Assembly (NCBI GenBank): GCA_963693365.1
Contig: CAVNZM010000007.1
Span: forward strand, 9,920,001 to 9,984,000
Direction of reading: 5' to 3'
Length of the DNA: 64,000 bases
From: Amoebidium appalachense
Taxonomy: Eukaryota; Ichthyosporea
In this document: one piece after another, positions 1 through 44,989 of the stretch
How positions within the stretch are numbered: position 1 is the stretch's first letter
Layout of the letters: each line of letters starts with the position of its first letter
Translations under genes and position numbers: made by a program
Notes under the pieces: generated by a model
The model's input: the letters and a program-made list of their open reading frames with translations, nothing else
What the model was told of the DNA's origin: nothing
The model's database searches: none

Positions 1-1101
1 ACTAACTGAGGACGGTAGCCCTTAAAAAAAAACCGTGCCATGGAACTGCCAGAATCAAGCACGCCATCACAAGGTGAGACTCAAAAATATAAAAAGTGAC
101 TTGATCATGATATGTTTTCACGTTTGGGTTTGCAGCCACCTTCAACACCCGGGATGCACAAGCTTTCTTGCTCAGGATGGTGGTGCCCAACCAAAGGTTC
201 TTTTCCTCTTCACCCCTGATTTTCCTTCACAGGTGCGTCTCTTATTTGTCTATTTAATATCATGAGTTACGTTCCCCTTGGACACATTCCTTGCGTCTAC
301 CTCAGGCAGTTACTCTCTTCCTCTCACTGAACCGACCAACTTTTTGGGCACTGCGGACCCGGTGACGAGGGTGACGTTCATCCTAACCAAGGACTAGGGG
401 GGCTTATGAATATGGGTCTTCGTATTTTGCACATCATAGAATTCGAAGAACGCGATATAATCATCCGAAATTGGGTCCGATAATGTACACCCCGCGAGTA
501 GGGGACGACCAAGAATGTCCGAGCCCATTTCAAAAAAAAAACAAAAAAAAAAACAGTTCAAAGTTCACAGTTTTGAGACCCTCTGTTCGAAACAGAGCTA
601 CATAGCGCCTCGGACAGGTTGGTGTGAATTGTCCCCCGGGGAGTTGTCTTTGTGAGTTGCAAGTGTCTCGTATTGCGTATAGCAGCCCCAAATCCGTTGT
701 CAAAAATGAAGCCATCACAAATCTTCACTCCGTGGCCTACGGTTCTCATCGCGAACAGCTAAGACACAAAGTGCTGGCAGATAAGGCGGTAGATGCCGAG
801 AAAGCGGGCAATAAAGGGGCAGAAATCAACGAGAAGGGCACCCGTCGTTTAAAAGCATGAGATGGACATGCTGGTAGCTAAGGTCAAACTTTTCACTGCC
901 AGGTATAGGTTCCGAATGTGGTTGGCTGTAGTCTGATTACCGGCAAAGCAAAACTGTAACGATCTGTGAGAGAGGAATCAGCTGCAAGAGAGAAAAAGGA
1001 AAAGAAAGAGGTGGATAGGGAGGAGAGGAATGGACAGGGAGAGATAGATTCCGAGCTTTGGGGCGAGAGGGAGGGAGAGTAGAGGGCGAGAGGGCGAGGG
1101 C

Positions 1102-1287
<186 letters not shown>

Positions 1288-1375
1288 GCGAGAAAGGAGG
1301 GAAAGGGAGAGGAAAGCAACAGACAGGTCTAGCATTTGGAAAAAGAAGCCTTAGGTTGAACCGGGGAGGGCGAAA

Positions 1376-1410
<35 letters not shown>

Positions 1411-2230
1411 TCAGGCCAACGGTTCGCAAGCTTTGCATGCACATCATACGACGTGCATAGCAGGAAATCAAGAGGGAGGCGAGTTGAACGCCAGAGCTTT
1501 TGAGAAAAGTTCGGTTCAAAGCGCAATACCTCGATGTAACATACAACTATGCCAGCATATGCCAGCAACGGTTTCACTGGGAGCTTCGTGTGCAAAAAGT
1601 TTAGAACATACGAAAGTGCTTGCCATGCATCATGTGCAGTTCAACCGTGAGGTAAAATTTGCATACTCCTCTGCCACCCGCTAGTGCCTACCACAGCTTT
1701 ATTCGTTTTTCGCTCCAGCCCTATATAGGAAAAACGTGCTCCCACCAGGGCCGCCGCGCAATTTCATGTTTCCTGAGTGACCTGCACTTCGGGCCGTGCA
1801 CCTACGAGCGGTGCGCACTACAGCGCACAGCCAAACATCCGTGCCAGAGCAGCGCGATTAAAGAATGGCACTGCTCTTAGGTCGTAATGACACCGGGGAA
1901 ATGCTTTATATGGGAATGTTTTCTAGGGTATACGAGGGCCGTGATTACTTTTCTTTAAGTGTGAACCACAGAATTTCTCGAATTAACCAAAACGACGGAA
2001 GATCACACAGGAATTTGTCGGTATATTTTTGCAATCACAAAATGATCGAAATCAGCTGGTAGTAGATATTCATAGCAGCTACATAATGCTGCATAAATAT
2101 ATCCACAGTTGTTAAAGTTTAAGTTTATATATTTAAATTCATCGTTGCTCTTTTATTTACTTTTATTGGAGGCAGAGATATGGGCTCTCTCATATGTCTT
2201 CATTTCGGAAATTCGGCAATATCAGAATTT

Positions 2231-2283
2231 ATTGGTGTCATGTGATTGGCGATCGACTATTCCATGCTCCACGAGGGTATAAA
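2231..2283 (+). promoter_or_regulatory. TATA box with two inverted CCAAT motifs
   Basis: TATAAA stands at 2278-2283, about 87 bp before the start codon of the 40-residue ORF. Two ATTGG motifs (CCAAT on the other strand) lie at 2231 and 2245. The spacing suits a focused core promoter. Function is inferred from motif and position only. Confidence 0.5.
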
Positions 2284-2369
2284 CTAAGCTCGGTGGCGAA
2301 GAATGATCAGTTCGCACTGTGCAGTTGTTCTCGTTGTCGAATTTTATTCGTTTTTACGTCAACGCCAAA

Positions 2370-2492
2370 ATGTGCTTCAAGACTACCTGCCCAACATGCT
2401 CCAAGCCCACCTGGGCCGGCTGCGGCAACCACATTGAGTCGGCACTGAAGGATGTCCCCGTGGATGAGCGCTGCAAGTGCCCCAAGAAGTGA
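2370..2492 (+). CDS. Small cysteine-rich 40-residue protein
   Basis: An intronless ORF of 40 codons (below usual ORF length cut-offs) with seven cysteines: MCF near the start, CPTC, AGCG with a following histidine, and CKCPKK at the very end. The spacing CxxC...W..CG.H......CxC resembles a family of tiny conserved eukaryotic proteins, common in fungi and algae, whose members read roughly C-TC-K-TW-GCG-H-...-W/RC-C. I recall that family by pattern and its biochemical role is not known to me; metal binding is a reasonable inference from the cysteines. A TATA box and paired inverted CCAAT motifs sit just upstream, and the sequence is free of low-complexity repeats, unlike most of the window. The start is the first ATG after the TATA box and the stop is TGA. 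Confidence 0.75.
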   Translation: MCFKTTCPTCSKPTWAGCGNHIESALKDVPVDERCKCPKK

Positions 2493-3830
2493 GCCTTCAC
2501 AGCACACAACCGTGTCGCGATCGGCAAGGAAAACGTACAGACCGTGCTTGAACGGTGTCCTCAGCCGGTGGCAAGACAACGGCGCTGACGTATGTTTCGA
2601 CACAGCAGGGTGCCAAGAGGTGGGGATAACATTAAACCACCTTTCACAGTCCGGCTTACTTTAGATAGGAGTAATACCTCTTACTTTAGAAATGACACCA
2701 TGGAGCTTGTGATTGTCGTTTAAGGTGCCAGGGGCACCCGCAAAGTGTATCTATATGAGCGGCTATGCTGCTGAAAGTTACTAAACGAACCTCTGAAAAT
2801 GAAATGGTGTATACATCATTTCTTGGTGTGTCCGTTTTGTCTCCCCGTCAACGTTTCTATGCCTTGTTTTGCTCTTTGATATGCTCTTTATTGCAGTTCC
2901 CAATGAAAGACCAGGTGTGGTGAGGCAACTCTATCCTGGCCAAACGGCAGCAGCTGCTTGCCTCCTACACGTGCAGGGTAGCTGAAGAGAGGGTCGGGTA
3001 AAGCTGCAACGGCTTCGGGGTCTTTTATGCCACATTACGAGACAGCAGTCCAAATGGAAAGTGCTTATTAAGTGCACGCAGGTAAGGATAAGGATATCGA
3101 GTGACATGGCGAAAGATATATACTTTGCTGGGGCTTGACGGTTTTGGTTTCCAAACAGAGTGAATTGTGTAAGTATGCAACTGCGTTTAGAGTTACTTTC
3201 TTCCGGTGCCGAGTGATATAAGTGAAAGCAGAAGACAACAGTGAAGGACAATCTAAAGATACGAGGCCAACCCAGGTACGTATACGATCGATGGGGGGGG
3301 GGAAGGGGAGGGGGGGGGGGGGGGGGGGGGGGGAGGGACACGTATACGTATTGCCCTGGAGTAAGCTTGCAACATCGAGACCCTGTTATCTGGTGCCTGT
3401 ATTGTGCCCTGGTGTGAGCTTGCAATCAACGTGTAGGCGGACGTTTTTTCTTTGTTCCTGTGGGCCAAGTGGTTCGTTCTTCATGTTCACGTGCTTGGCT
3501 TCAAATGATCTTTTGAGTGTTGCAGCTGTACCTGAGCAGGTTCAGGTTCCGGTTGGGTTACAAATAGGGCACAGCCCTGGTCGGTTGCTACCACGATTTA
3601 TGTCGATTTACCACGCTTAATTCATTCACCTTTCTATACGAAAAAAAAACACCTCAAAAGAATGTGAGGGTATGCAGCAACAAAGAAAAAAATCGTACTG
3701 CAAGAATGGCCGTAATACTTCTCGAGAGGTACAAACTGACCAGGTGGTTGCCTCTTGTGAGTCTTGGGGACAACATTTCGAGGGCCGGGTTTGGTGGGGT
3801 CCAAGGGGGTACCATTCTGGTGGGCAGCGG
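2493..3830. other. Intergenic stretch between the small ORF and the kinase gene 3' end
   Basis: This holds the 3' flank of the 40-residue gene and, on the other strand, the 3' untranslated side of the ankyrin-kinase-RING gene. A poly-G tract is at 3293-3333. I see no convincing exon. Confidence 0.5.
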
Positions 3831-35905
<32,075 letters not shown>

Positions 35906-36703
35906 GTCACCGTGCAGGCAGGCTGCAGGTCGGAGTGTGTGAGGGTGCGCAGAGGCGCCTACGCAGGTGGGGTGTGGTGAAGCACATAGTGTGCGTGCGT
36001 GGTTGCAGTATGATTTGGGGTGTATGTGTGTTCAGTGTGCGTGGTTGTTGCTCTGTGGCAGAGCCTTCTTGCTTCACAACTTCGGAAAGAAGGTAAATCT
36101 TTAAATCGTGCTAACAAAATTTAACTCCTATTTAGTAGAAGCAACTAATACCACTACTTAGTTATAACAAGGGCTTAACTCAGACTCAGCATTAGCTTTA
36201 AAATGGAGCACAGGGGGGGCGCTATGAAACGATGAAACGGACTGAGAGAAGGAAGGCTTGGGGCAAGGCCTCCTACTCTGACAGAGTACATACATGGAGG
36301 CCTTGGCTTCAAGTTGGTGTAAGTATTCGCGATATAAACTTATATGGGTTTGGCGGGCTCAAGATTGATTGGCTAATGAAAGCATGATGACGTAATGCGA
36401 ACATGGAACATGGCGCACCGGGCATGCGGTGCGTGGTCTCAGCGCAGCCAGTCTCGGCGACCGAAGAAGAGGCTCAGTGAGAAAATGTGCTCATGTTAGC
36501 GAGAGACCGCCCCACGACATCTAAATTGAGTTTGTTACCTGAAGTTACTAAGTTCTGCGCGTCATAGGCTATGAGGTTGACAGGGGCCTATTATTTTGAA
36601 CACCTGTAGTCGGAGAACTAGAGTCCTGTGTTTGGCCTACGGGCCAACTTGTCGTTTCGCGCGTGTAGAAACAACTGTTTAGGCAAGGCAGAGACGCGCA
36701 GCC
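35906..36703. promoter_or_regulatory. Divergent promoter region
   Basis: About 800 bp separate the start codons of the minus-strand zinc-finger gene and the plus-strand armadillo gene. It is free of long microsatellites, unlike its surroundings. ATTGG (inverted CCAAT) at 36368-36372 and a CRE/ATF-like TGACGTAA at 36388-36395 lie 20 bp apart on the plus-gene side. No clear TATA box is seen. Shared regulation of the two genes is possible but is inference. Confidence 0.5.
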
Positions 36704-38089
36704 ATGGCTTTTAGGTTAACGGCAGGCTTGACGGCTCTTAGGAGCCTAAGGGGCTCAGCCATCAGCAACGGCCTGCAGGGGTTGGTGTCTTCCCACTCAA
36801 CATCCCCAAATTTTCATGCCGCCCCACCCCCCACAGCCCCACCCCCCACGCCCATCTCCCCCCCCTCCCCTCCCCACCACCACCACCACCACCACCGCCG
36901 CCACCACCACCCGGCCCCCTCCCTGACCAAAATCACCAGCATCAACAGCCAATGGCACCAACCACCCACCCACCTCCTCCCGTGAATCTGATGGTTGCAT
37001 GCGCCCAACAGGCAGTCGCTGTGCCGCAGCTTCCCGTTTTATAACTCCCTTTCTCTTTCCCCTCTTTTTCTTCTCACAAGTTTTGGTGACCTGACTTACC
37101 GGTGGGGCTGCCCCATGGTAAATTTCTCCCTCCAGGCTTCCGCTTGTATTGTTAGTCTCATCCCTCCCCCTCCCCCCCCCCTCCCCCCCCCCCCCCCCCC
37201 TCTTCCCCTCCGTTCCCGACAATCAGAAAATCGAGGTGCTTTTACAAACTTGTGCATCAATGGAAATGCGAACTGGTTATACTGTCCACAGAGACTTGCA
37301 CCCACGGTAAAGGTCGCAGGTATTGTCTCGTTAGGTACAATCGGCATGCGTACGCATTATTTGCCATGGCGCCCTGCTCATGTTATTGTTGCAGGAGGAT
37401 ACAACATGCGGCCAGCCCATCTACGGTGTCAACCTCAGCCCAATTTTGGCAACGTAAGTGTGAACTAGGTTCTAGACCAGTTTTGTTATCTGTTGGCACG
37501 AGCCACCATAATCCTTGTTGCGACAAGCACAGAAAGTACATTTATAGCGCATAGGTTCAGGAACGGGCAGGCGAACTGTTTGTACCCGCTCATACATGTC
37601 CTACATTTATTTATTATATTTTTGAAGGATGGTATTTTTTCCTGACCTAACTGTTGCCTCTTCAGAAATCCGGCTTTTCAGTGAAAAACGCATGCCCTAT
37701 TGGTAAACGGAGGTCGTTCGTCTCGAAGGTATGTGTGGTGTGTTACAGTATTCGTGCACCTGACACGACATTCTTTTTTCTTAAGGTCTTTTCTTAAGGG
37801 GGCTACACACACCCTCACACACAAGGCCCATGCGCATTGTCTGTCTCCCCCCTTCCCCCCCCTTCCGCCCCCCCTCCCCGGCTCTCTTGCCCTGTTCTGC
37901 ATATGGACAGCTATCACAAGATGTTTTTCATTTGTGTCGCGACACCTACTCCCTTTCTGTCCGCACCCTTCACTACACATTCTCCTGCGTCAACCTCTCT
38001 TCTGCTTCTTTTTCTGAATGTTACCGACCCTTACCCCCCCCCCCCCCCCCCCCCCTTCCACACACATGCACACACATGCACACACACAC

Positions 38090-38126
<37 letters not shown>

Positions 38127-38337
38127 CCCACCATGGAAGAGCATGATGCTAAGGCTGCCGAGCTAGTGGCCCAGAGATTCGATCCGGGTCGGCCCGAGGG
38201 CATTTTGCCCCCACCGGTTAAGAAGCCAAAGTGGTATGTAGTTACGGCCCTGTGGACTGTGGGCTCCGTAATCATGGGGGGTATGTATTGTCAACTCCCC
38301 CTCCCCCCCCCCCTCCATCTCCCCTTAAACATACACA

Positions 38338-38428
<91 letters not shown>

Positions 38429-38491
38429 CATCAGTGAATGTGTGCCCTGTACTGTATCTCGTCCCCCCCCCCCCCCCCCCCCCCACCCCTT

Positions 38492-38532
<41 letters not shown>

Positions 38533-39767
38533 GGGGGGGGGGGGGGGACGAAATGTCCTTCTGTAAACCGAATATTGCATGTCCTCTTTTGTCTGTGTGC
38601 AGGGGGTTAGGGATGCAGGTGATTGGTGGTGAGTTAGTGGTTTTTTTTGTGGTGGTGGGGAGGGGGGTGGTGGTGGGGGGGGGGGGGGACTGATGCAGCT
38701 GTCTATGAATATCCATTGGGCGCATATCACTCCTTTTGGGAGGATACGACACTAGAAGGAGGGGGGAGGGGGTGGCGCTTAGAACGTGTTGCAGTGTACG
38801 AAGTACAGATTCACTCCGGCCAACACAATGCAGAAGTTGCAGAGCACACACAGTGGCATTATATTTGTCTCTCGGATGTGTGCTGACTGGGTGCACAGTG
38901 ACGTCACTGCAGGTTGATGATGTGCCTGAGAGGGCAATGGTGTTGGCCGCACACCCTGACAGAGCAAGAGGTGGATTGGAGACTCCCCCCCCCCCCCCCC
39001 CCCCCCCCTTTCCCCCATTCCCACCCCCCCTCCCCCCCTCTCCTTATTTTTTAAGGGAATACATAAAGGATTATGGGAGGGGGGAATGGAAAGGAAGGGG
39101 AAAGAGAGCATTTGGGGAAGGGGCTGGTGGGGGGGGGGGGGGGGGGGGGGGGTGTACAATGGCAAGGAACACAAAAAGGAAGCTTCCAAGTGGGGCAGGT
39201 GTGTGTATGCGTGGGTGTGTTGAGGTGGGGGGGGGGGGGGGGATATTTGCATTTGATAACAAGGGCATCTGTTTGGCGGGATTTTCGAACTGGTCTTACT
39301 ACACCTGTAGCTCCAATCAGAGACTTGGAATTTTTTCACTTGTCATTACCATGAGGCTTAGATAGTGGGGAACAAATCACCTGTTTACCCCTTTTCTTAT
39401 ATAAAGATACGGAAAGTTACAGCAGTCTTTAGATACGGAAAGTTACAGCAGTCTTTAGTATGGGCAGGTTTTAAACTGTTATTGATTTTAGGATCATATT
39501 TGGAATGAGGTCACGGGATCGCCACTGTTTGAAGACTTACAAAAATAGGGACTGTAGTTTGTATAACCTAGGCGGCACAAAACGATCAGACAAGAGAACG
39601 ACCTAAGTTTGGGGGTGATAACGCGATACCGGATCTGGGTGTGCTTCTCACCACGACACACACACTCACACACTCCCGCACACCACACACTGTACATATA
39701 CGCACTCACAAACACAACAGGTGTGCGCACCACACGCGTTCACGTGGGCGCATGCAAACATGCACTA

Positions 39768-39863
<96 letters not shown>

Positions 39864-40797
39864 CCAAGATCATGGCAGATAAGATGGACAAACTGGAGAC
39901 GGCCCTCAAAAATGCCGTCGAGTGTGCCGACTTCAGCGGTTAGTCCCCCCCCCCCCCCCCCCCCCCCCCCCTTCCCCCCACCCACCCATCCACCCACCCA
40001 CCACCACCACCACCACCACCAACACCACCCGTCCGCCCGACTGCCTGCCTGCCTTCCCGCCTTTGCCCCCCCCCCCCCCCCCCCCCCCCCCCGTCCCCCC
40101 CCTTTCTCCCTTTCTCCCTTTCCCCCCCACTCTTTTCCTTCATCTCCTGCATTGCCGCCTTTTTACAAAGGAAGTTTAAGTGATATGTGGACACATAGCA
40201 TTGTCGTAGACCCAAGTTTTTTAATTCTGACAACACCTACATGCCGAATGGCGAAAATGGACACGCACACACGCGCACACACAGACACACACACACACAC
40301 ACATATAGGCAAATACACACATGCACACATGCCCACTTACTGTGGTATATGTGTGCACTACACAGGCACAGACGTGCAATTGTGTGTGCCACATAATCCA
40401 CACCTGCAATCCTATTCTCCCCCCCCCCCCCCCCACCCACCCACCCAAACCGCGGCCTCTCTGTCCCCACACCCCACCTTCCCCCTGCCCTCCCCATGCT
40501 CTTTCCCAAACTTTGATTTTACGGGTCGTTCCATTCGGATTTCCAGTTTTGGACCATCATGGTAGGGCATGGAGTCACGTGCATTTCTATTTTTGGGCAC
40601 AGAGGAGGTGCGTGCAGTGATCAGCAATGACCCAATCTACCTGGACAGGCTCTACTCCCTCGTGGCCTCCCCTGCTTCGGTATGCTGCATGCCTGCATGC
40701 CGTTTGCTTTGCTTGCCCCCCCCCCCCCCCCCCCCCACAAAAAAAAAAAAAAAACCCTCACACACATACACATCCATTCATGAAACACACATGGCCG

Positions 40798-40841
<44 letters not shown>

Positions 40842-40855
40842 TGCGCGCGTACACA

Positions 40856-40905
<50 letters not shown>

Positions 40906-41020
40906 TACAGATACACCAACATACACAAAAATAATCCCATTAGAGCCCACCCGCCCGCCCACTCCCCATACATTCGCCCCATCCAAGTGAAGCCATGCAA
41001 CATTCAACCCTCCTCCCTAT

Positions 41021-41066
<46 letters not shown>

Positions 41067-42253
41067 TTTCTCTGTCTCTCTCTCTCCCTCTCCCCTCTCT
41101 CTCCCCTCCCTCTTTCTCCCCCCCCCCCCCCCCCCATCCCCCCTCTCTGTCCCTCACTACCCCCGCCTCCCCGCCCCCCCTCATTGCTTTGTTCTCCTCC
41201 ATTCACTGCTGCATCGATCACTCCTTGTTCTCTCCCCATCACTTTATGTGCCACCACACTTAACTTTATACGAGCACCCGCATAGGATGCTGCTCATCCA
41301 CATACCCCTTCGTTGTTTTAAAGTTTTTCCTTTCCCCATCTTTAGTGCACGTTTGTCCTTGTGCTGACACGTGCTTGTAGAACCCCCCTAACCATATTTT
41401 CACAGACAACTGAGGTTCGGAACCTGGCTGCCCGTCTATTGGAAGCTGTGGCCTCTGGTTCCGACGAAACAAAGGTGCCCCCATCTTCCCTCTCCTCCCC
41501 GTCTCCCCTGCCTCCCTCCCCTGCCTCCCCTCCGCCCTGACCACCTGTGCATGGCGTTATGCTGTGAGAATATTTGCTTCGCACTTGCAGTGGACCCCCC
41601 CCCCCCCCCCCCCCCCCCCCCTCCCCCCCACCCCCAACCTCCCCCCCCACCCACCCCTCCCTTATCGGCCTATTATATCACCAACCGCACCACGACCGGT
41701 TCAACCACACACATCCTTCTTTACTCCTTTGCGAACTCATTGGGGCAGTGTTGTTCTGGCTTTCTCTTTGTCTGGAGGGTGCCGCGCACACAATGGGTAC
41801 ACCCCTAAAATCTCCTCCCTCCCCCCCCCCCCCCCCCCCCCCCTCCCCCCTTCCCCTGCACACACACACAAGAAATATATCAATGAACGAGATCTGCTAT
41901 GTTCTACCGACAGTCATGTGCCAAATGCCGCACCAAAGCACACAAAGAACACATACATATACATGCACATGCAATATCAGAGATGCAAACATGCACACAG
42001 AGACACTGAGCACTTGCATGCACATGACCACTTGTTTGTATGCAATTCCTGTTTGCACACAAGGAAGGGTTACAGACACTACTACACACACTCTGACGGA
42101 TGGGCACCCACACCCATAGCCTTGCACTCAGACACTGATACTCACCCACGGACACACACTACCTCTCTCTCTTTCGTTTTTTCTCACTCCTTTCCAAGCT
42201 TACCTAACGTAACCTCCTCCCCCTGCCCCCCCCTCCCCCCCTCCCCCTCCTCC

Positions 42254-42288
<35 letters not shown>

Positions 42289-42341
42289 ACACACACACAC
42301 ATACACACCCATCACACACGCACACGCGCGCGCACACACAC

Positions 42342-42389
<48 letters not shown>

Positions 42390-42681
42390 AGAAACGGCTT
42401 GTATCTGGGGGCCAGCATATGCGGCTGATTGAACTGTGTGACCGCAGTGATGCCTCCCTGTTTGTGCGCAGAAAGCTGGGCAACGCACTGTGCAGTCTGG
42501 CGTCAGTAGGTAGGAATATGTTGCTGTGGTTTTTTTGTTTAGTTTGTTTTTTGTTTTTTTTTTCCCTGGGGGGGGGGGTGATGGGGGGGGGGGGGGGGGG
42601 GGGGATTCATGGGCAAAGGAAGCACGTGGGATGGGGCTGTGGGTAGGTCGGTGTTGCGGTATTGTGTTATCCCTTTCCCCT

Positions 42682-42776
<95 letters not shown>

Positions 42777-43152
42777 ATCTCCTGCCTCTCTCCTCGCTCT
42801 CCCAATCCCACTTCCCCCTCTTTCCCTCCCTCTCTCTCTCTCTCTCTCTTGCTCTCGCTCCCTGCTTTTTTATTTTGTTATTGTTGTATGTGGTGGCGGT
42901 TGTGGTGGTGGTAGTGGTGTAGGTGTGTGTGTTCTCGCCGCCGTTTTTTTTTTTTTTTTTTTTTTTGGGGGGGGGGGGGGGGTAGAATGCTCATTGGTGT
43001 TTTCTGGGGTGTAGAGGGCAACTGTATGGAGCTTGGGCGTGCTGGGGCCGTGCCAGCGCTTCAAAAGTTATACGACAATAGATTCCTGGCACGGAGGAGT
43101 CAGGTGGTGGCCATGCAGCACATATCAGCCGTGTGTGAAAAGTATTGCCCCC

Positions 43153-43183
<31 letters not shown>

Positions 43184-44654
43184 AAAAAAAAAAAAAAACC
43201 GCCACTACATCCACCTCCACACCACCACCACACCACCACCATCATGACACCACCACCAAAAGAACTTCGTCTCTTGGCCTTGCCATTTTCTCTTATCTCG
43301 TGTTTTTATCAGATAAGATGTTTGCTTCCTTTTCTGAAAGAATAGCATGGAGTACCATTTACACAGCCTGAAAGGGTGCGGGTTGTTGCTATGGTGTGTT
43401 TTAACGCAAGCTCCCTCTAAACCCATCGTGCACCTATCTCAACACAACATCTACCTGTGCCTCCCTCTTTTTCGTGTTGCATTGGCTGTCTCTGTTGCTG
43501 GTTGTCATCAAGTGTTGAGCCAGCCGTAGTAATAGTCCCAACCCTCTCTTATTCTCTTTGACATATAGGCACATACTCCCTTCCTGTATTGTCAGCTGGA
43601 CTCTTCGAATTAGGGGTTAATTATACCCCCCCCCCCCCCCCCCCCCCCCCCCACCCTCCATAACAACCTTCATTATTTGTGTCCCTGCCTGTAGAGTCTT
43701 GGGTTGAGACAGCCCCGGGGGAGGGGGGGGGGGAGGGGGGGGGGGGGGGGCACAATGGTTGACGCTTGGGGGCTTTGCAGGGTGCCGGAGTCAGCACGGT
43801 GGGCTGAACACTGGCCCGGTGAATGGGAAATGATTGAAAGGTATGGGGTGGTGCACGCGTACGTGCACACACACAGACAGACACAGACACAGATGCACAC
43901 AGGGACATAAGTTGGAGACGGATGGACAGGCATATATGCACAGGCACATGCATATGCACATGCACATGGCCACATGCACGAAATCGCGCACGTACTGTTG
44001 TATGTTTGCTTTCATATGGGTAGATGTCTGCATGGTCACAATGTGCTTGTGTGCTTGATACCACCACTTTAGTTCTGTTTTGGCTGTATCCCCCTCCCCC
44101 CCCCCCCCCCCCCCCCCCCCCCGTGTAAAGTATGCACTCGTAGTACTGTGGTATGCCTTACTGTCAAGTTTAGGAGGGTGGTCTATAAGTTTATGATTTT
44201 ATGATTCCCTGAGTGCCCATTTGTTTGTGGACTGAGACTCTGACAGACCTCATGCACATTCATGTTTCTGTCCCGCTATGTAGTTATTATAGTTAAAAGC
44301 CTAGCAAGCAACCCCTTGCAACTAGCTGGAGTTATCACCAAACGGTATGTGTCAATTGCAGTTGCAGCCCATCTTTAGGATTTTAGTCTGCCCACCATAC
44401 ATATTCTGATACTCGAACTTAGGTATGCGGCCGATGATCGTGCGGAGCGGCAGAAGAAATTCTACGATCTCCGCACGTCCATTTTGGAGTCAGGCCTGCT
44501 GCTCTACTTCCACACGGCCGGCGGCGGATTGGTTGGTATTCACGTGCTATTAATAGCAGCCAATTGGGACTGTCGTTTTTGTGGTGCCCCCCCTGTGAAC
44601 GTGTGTGTTCTGGGGAGAAAGGGTGATGTTTGTCTTTTGTCTTTTGGCGGGGAA

Positions 44655-44685
<31 letters not shown>

Positions 44686-44946
44686 TTTTTGGATAAAAGT
44701 TGGAGGCATATGGGACTGTGGGTGGTGCTGGTGATTAAGGGGAGGGGGGGGGGGGGGGGGGACAATGTGACCATTTATCTCTTGTGCCTGTGTCTGTGGG
44801 TGTCTGTGTCTGCGACTGCACCTACGTATGTTCGTGGGTAATGGTTGCCGTGGTGCCATGGCGAGGTCGATGAGAGTGGGTGGGTGGGGGAGGGGGGGAG
44901 ACAAGTGATAGTATTTGTCTGTCTCTCTCTCTCTCTCTTTCTCTCT

Positions 44947-44989
<43 letters not shown>

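Noticed and set aside
583-600. CTCTGTTCGAAACAGAG, which looks like a tRNA T-arm
   Set aside because: No matching acceptor, D-arm or anticodon arm lies upstream; the preceding 50 bases are A-rich.
624-860. 78-codon plus-strand ORF
   Set aside because: No recognisable motif, promoter or similarity; length is within chance expectation.
38913-38970. 58-nt exon candidate in the armadillo gene ([18 protein letters not shown])
   Set aside because: It fits only if the preceding exon uses a weaker donor that removes the end of the membrane segment. It may be an alternative exon, so I left it out of the main model.
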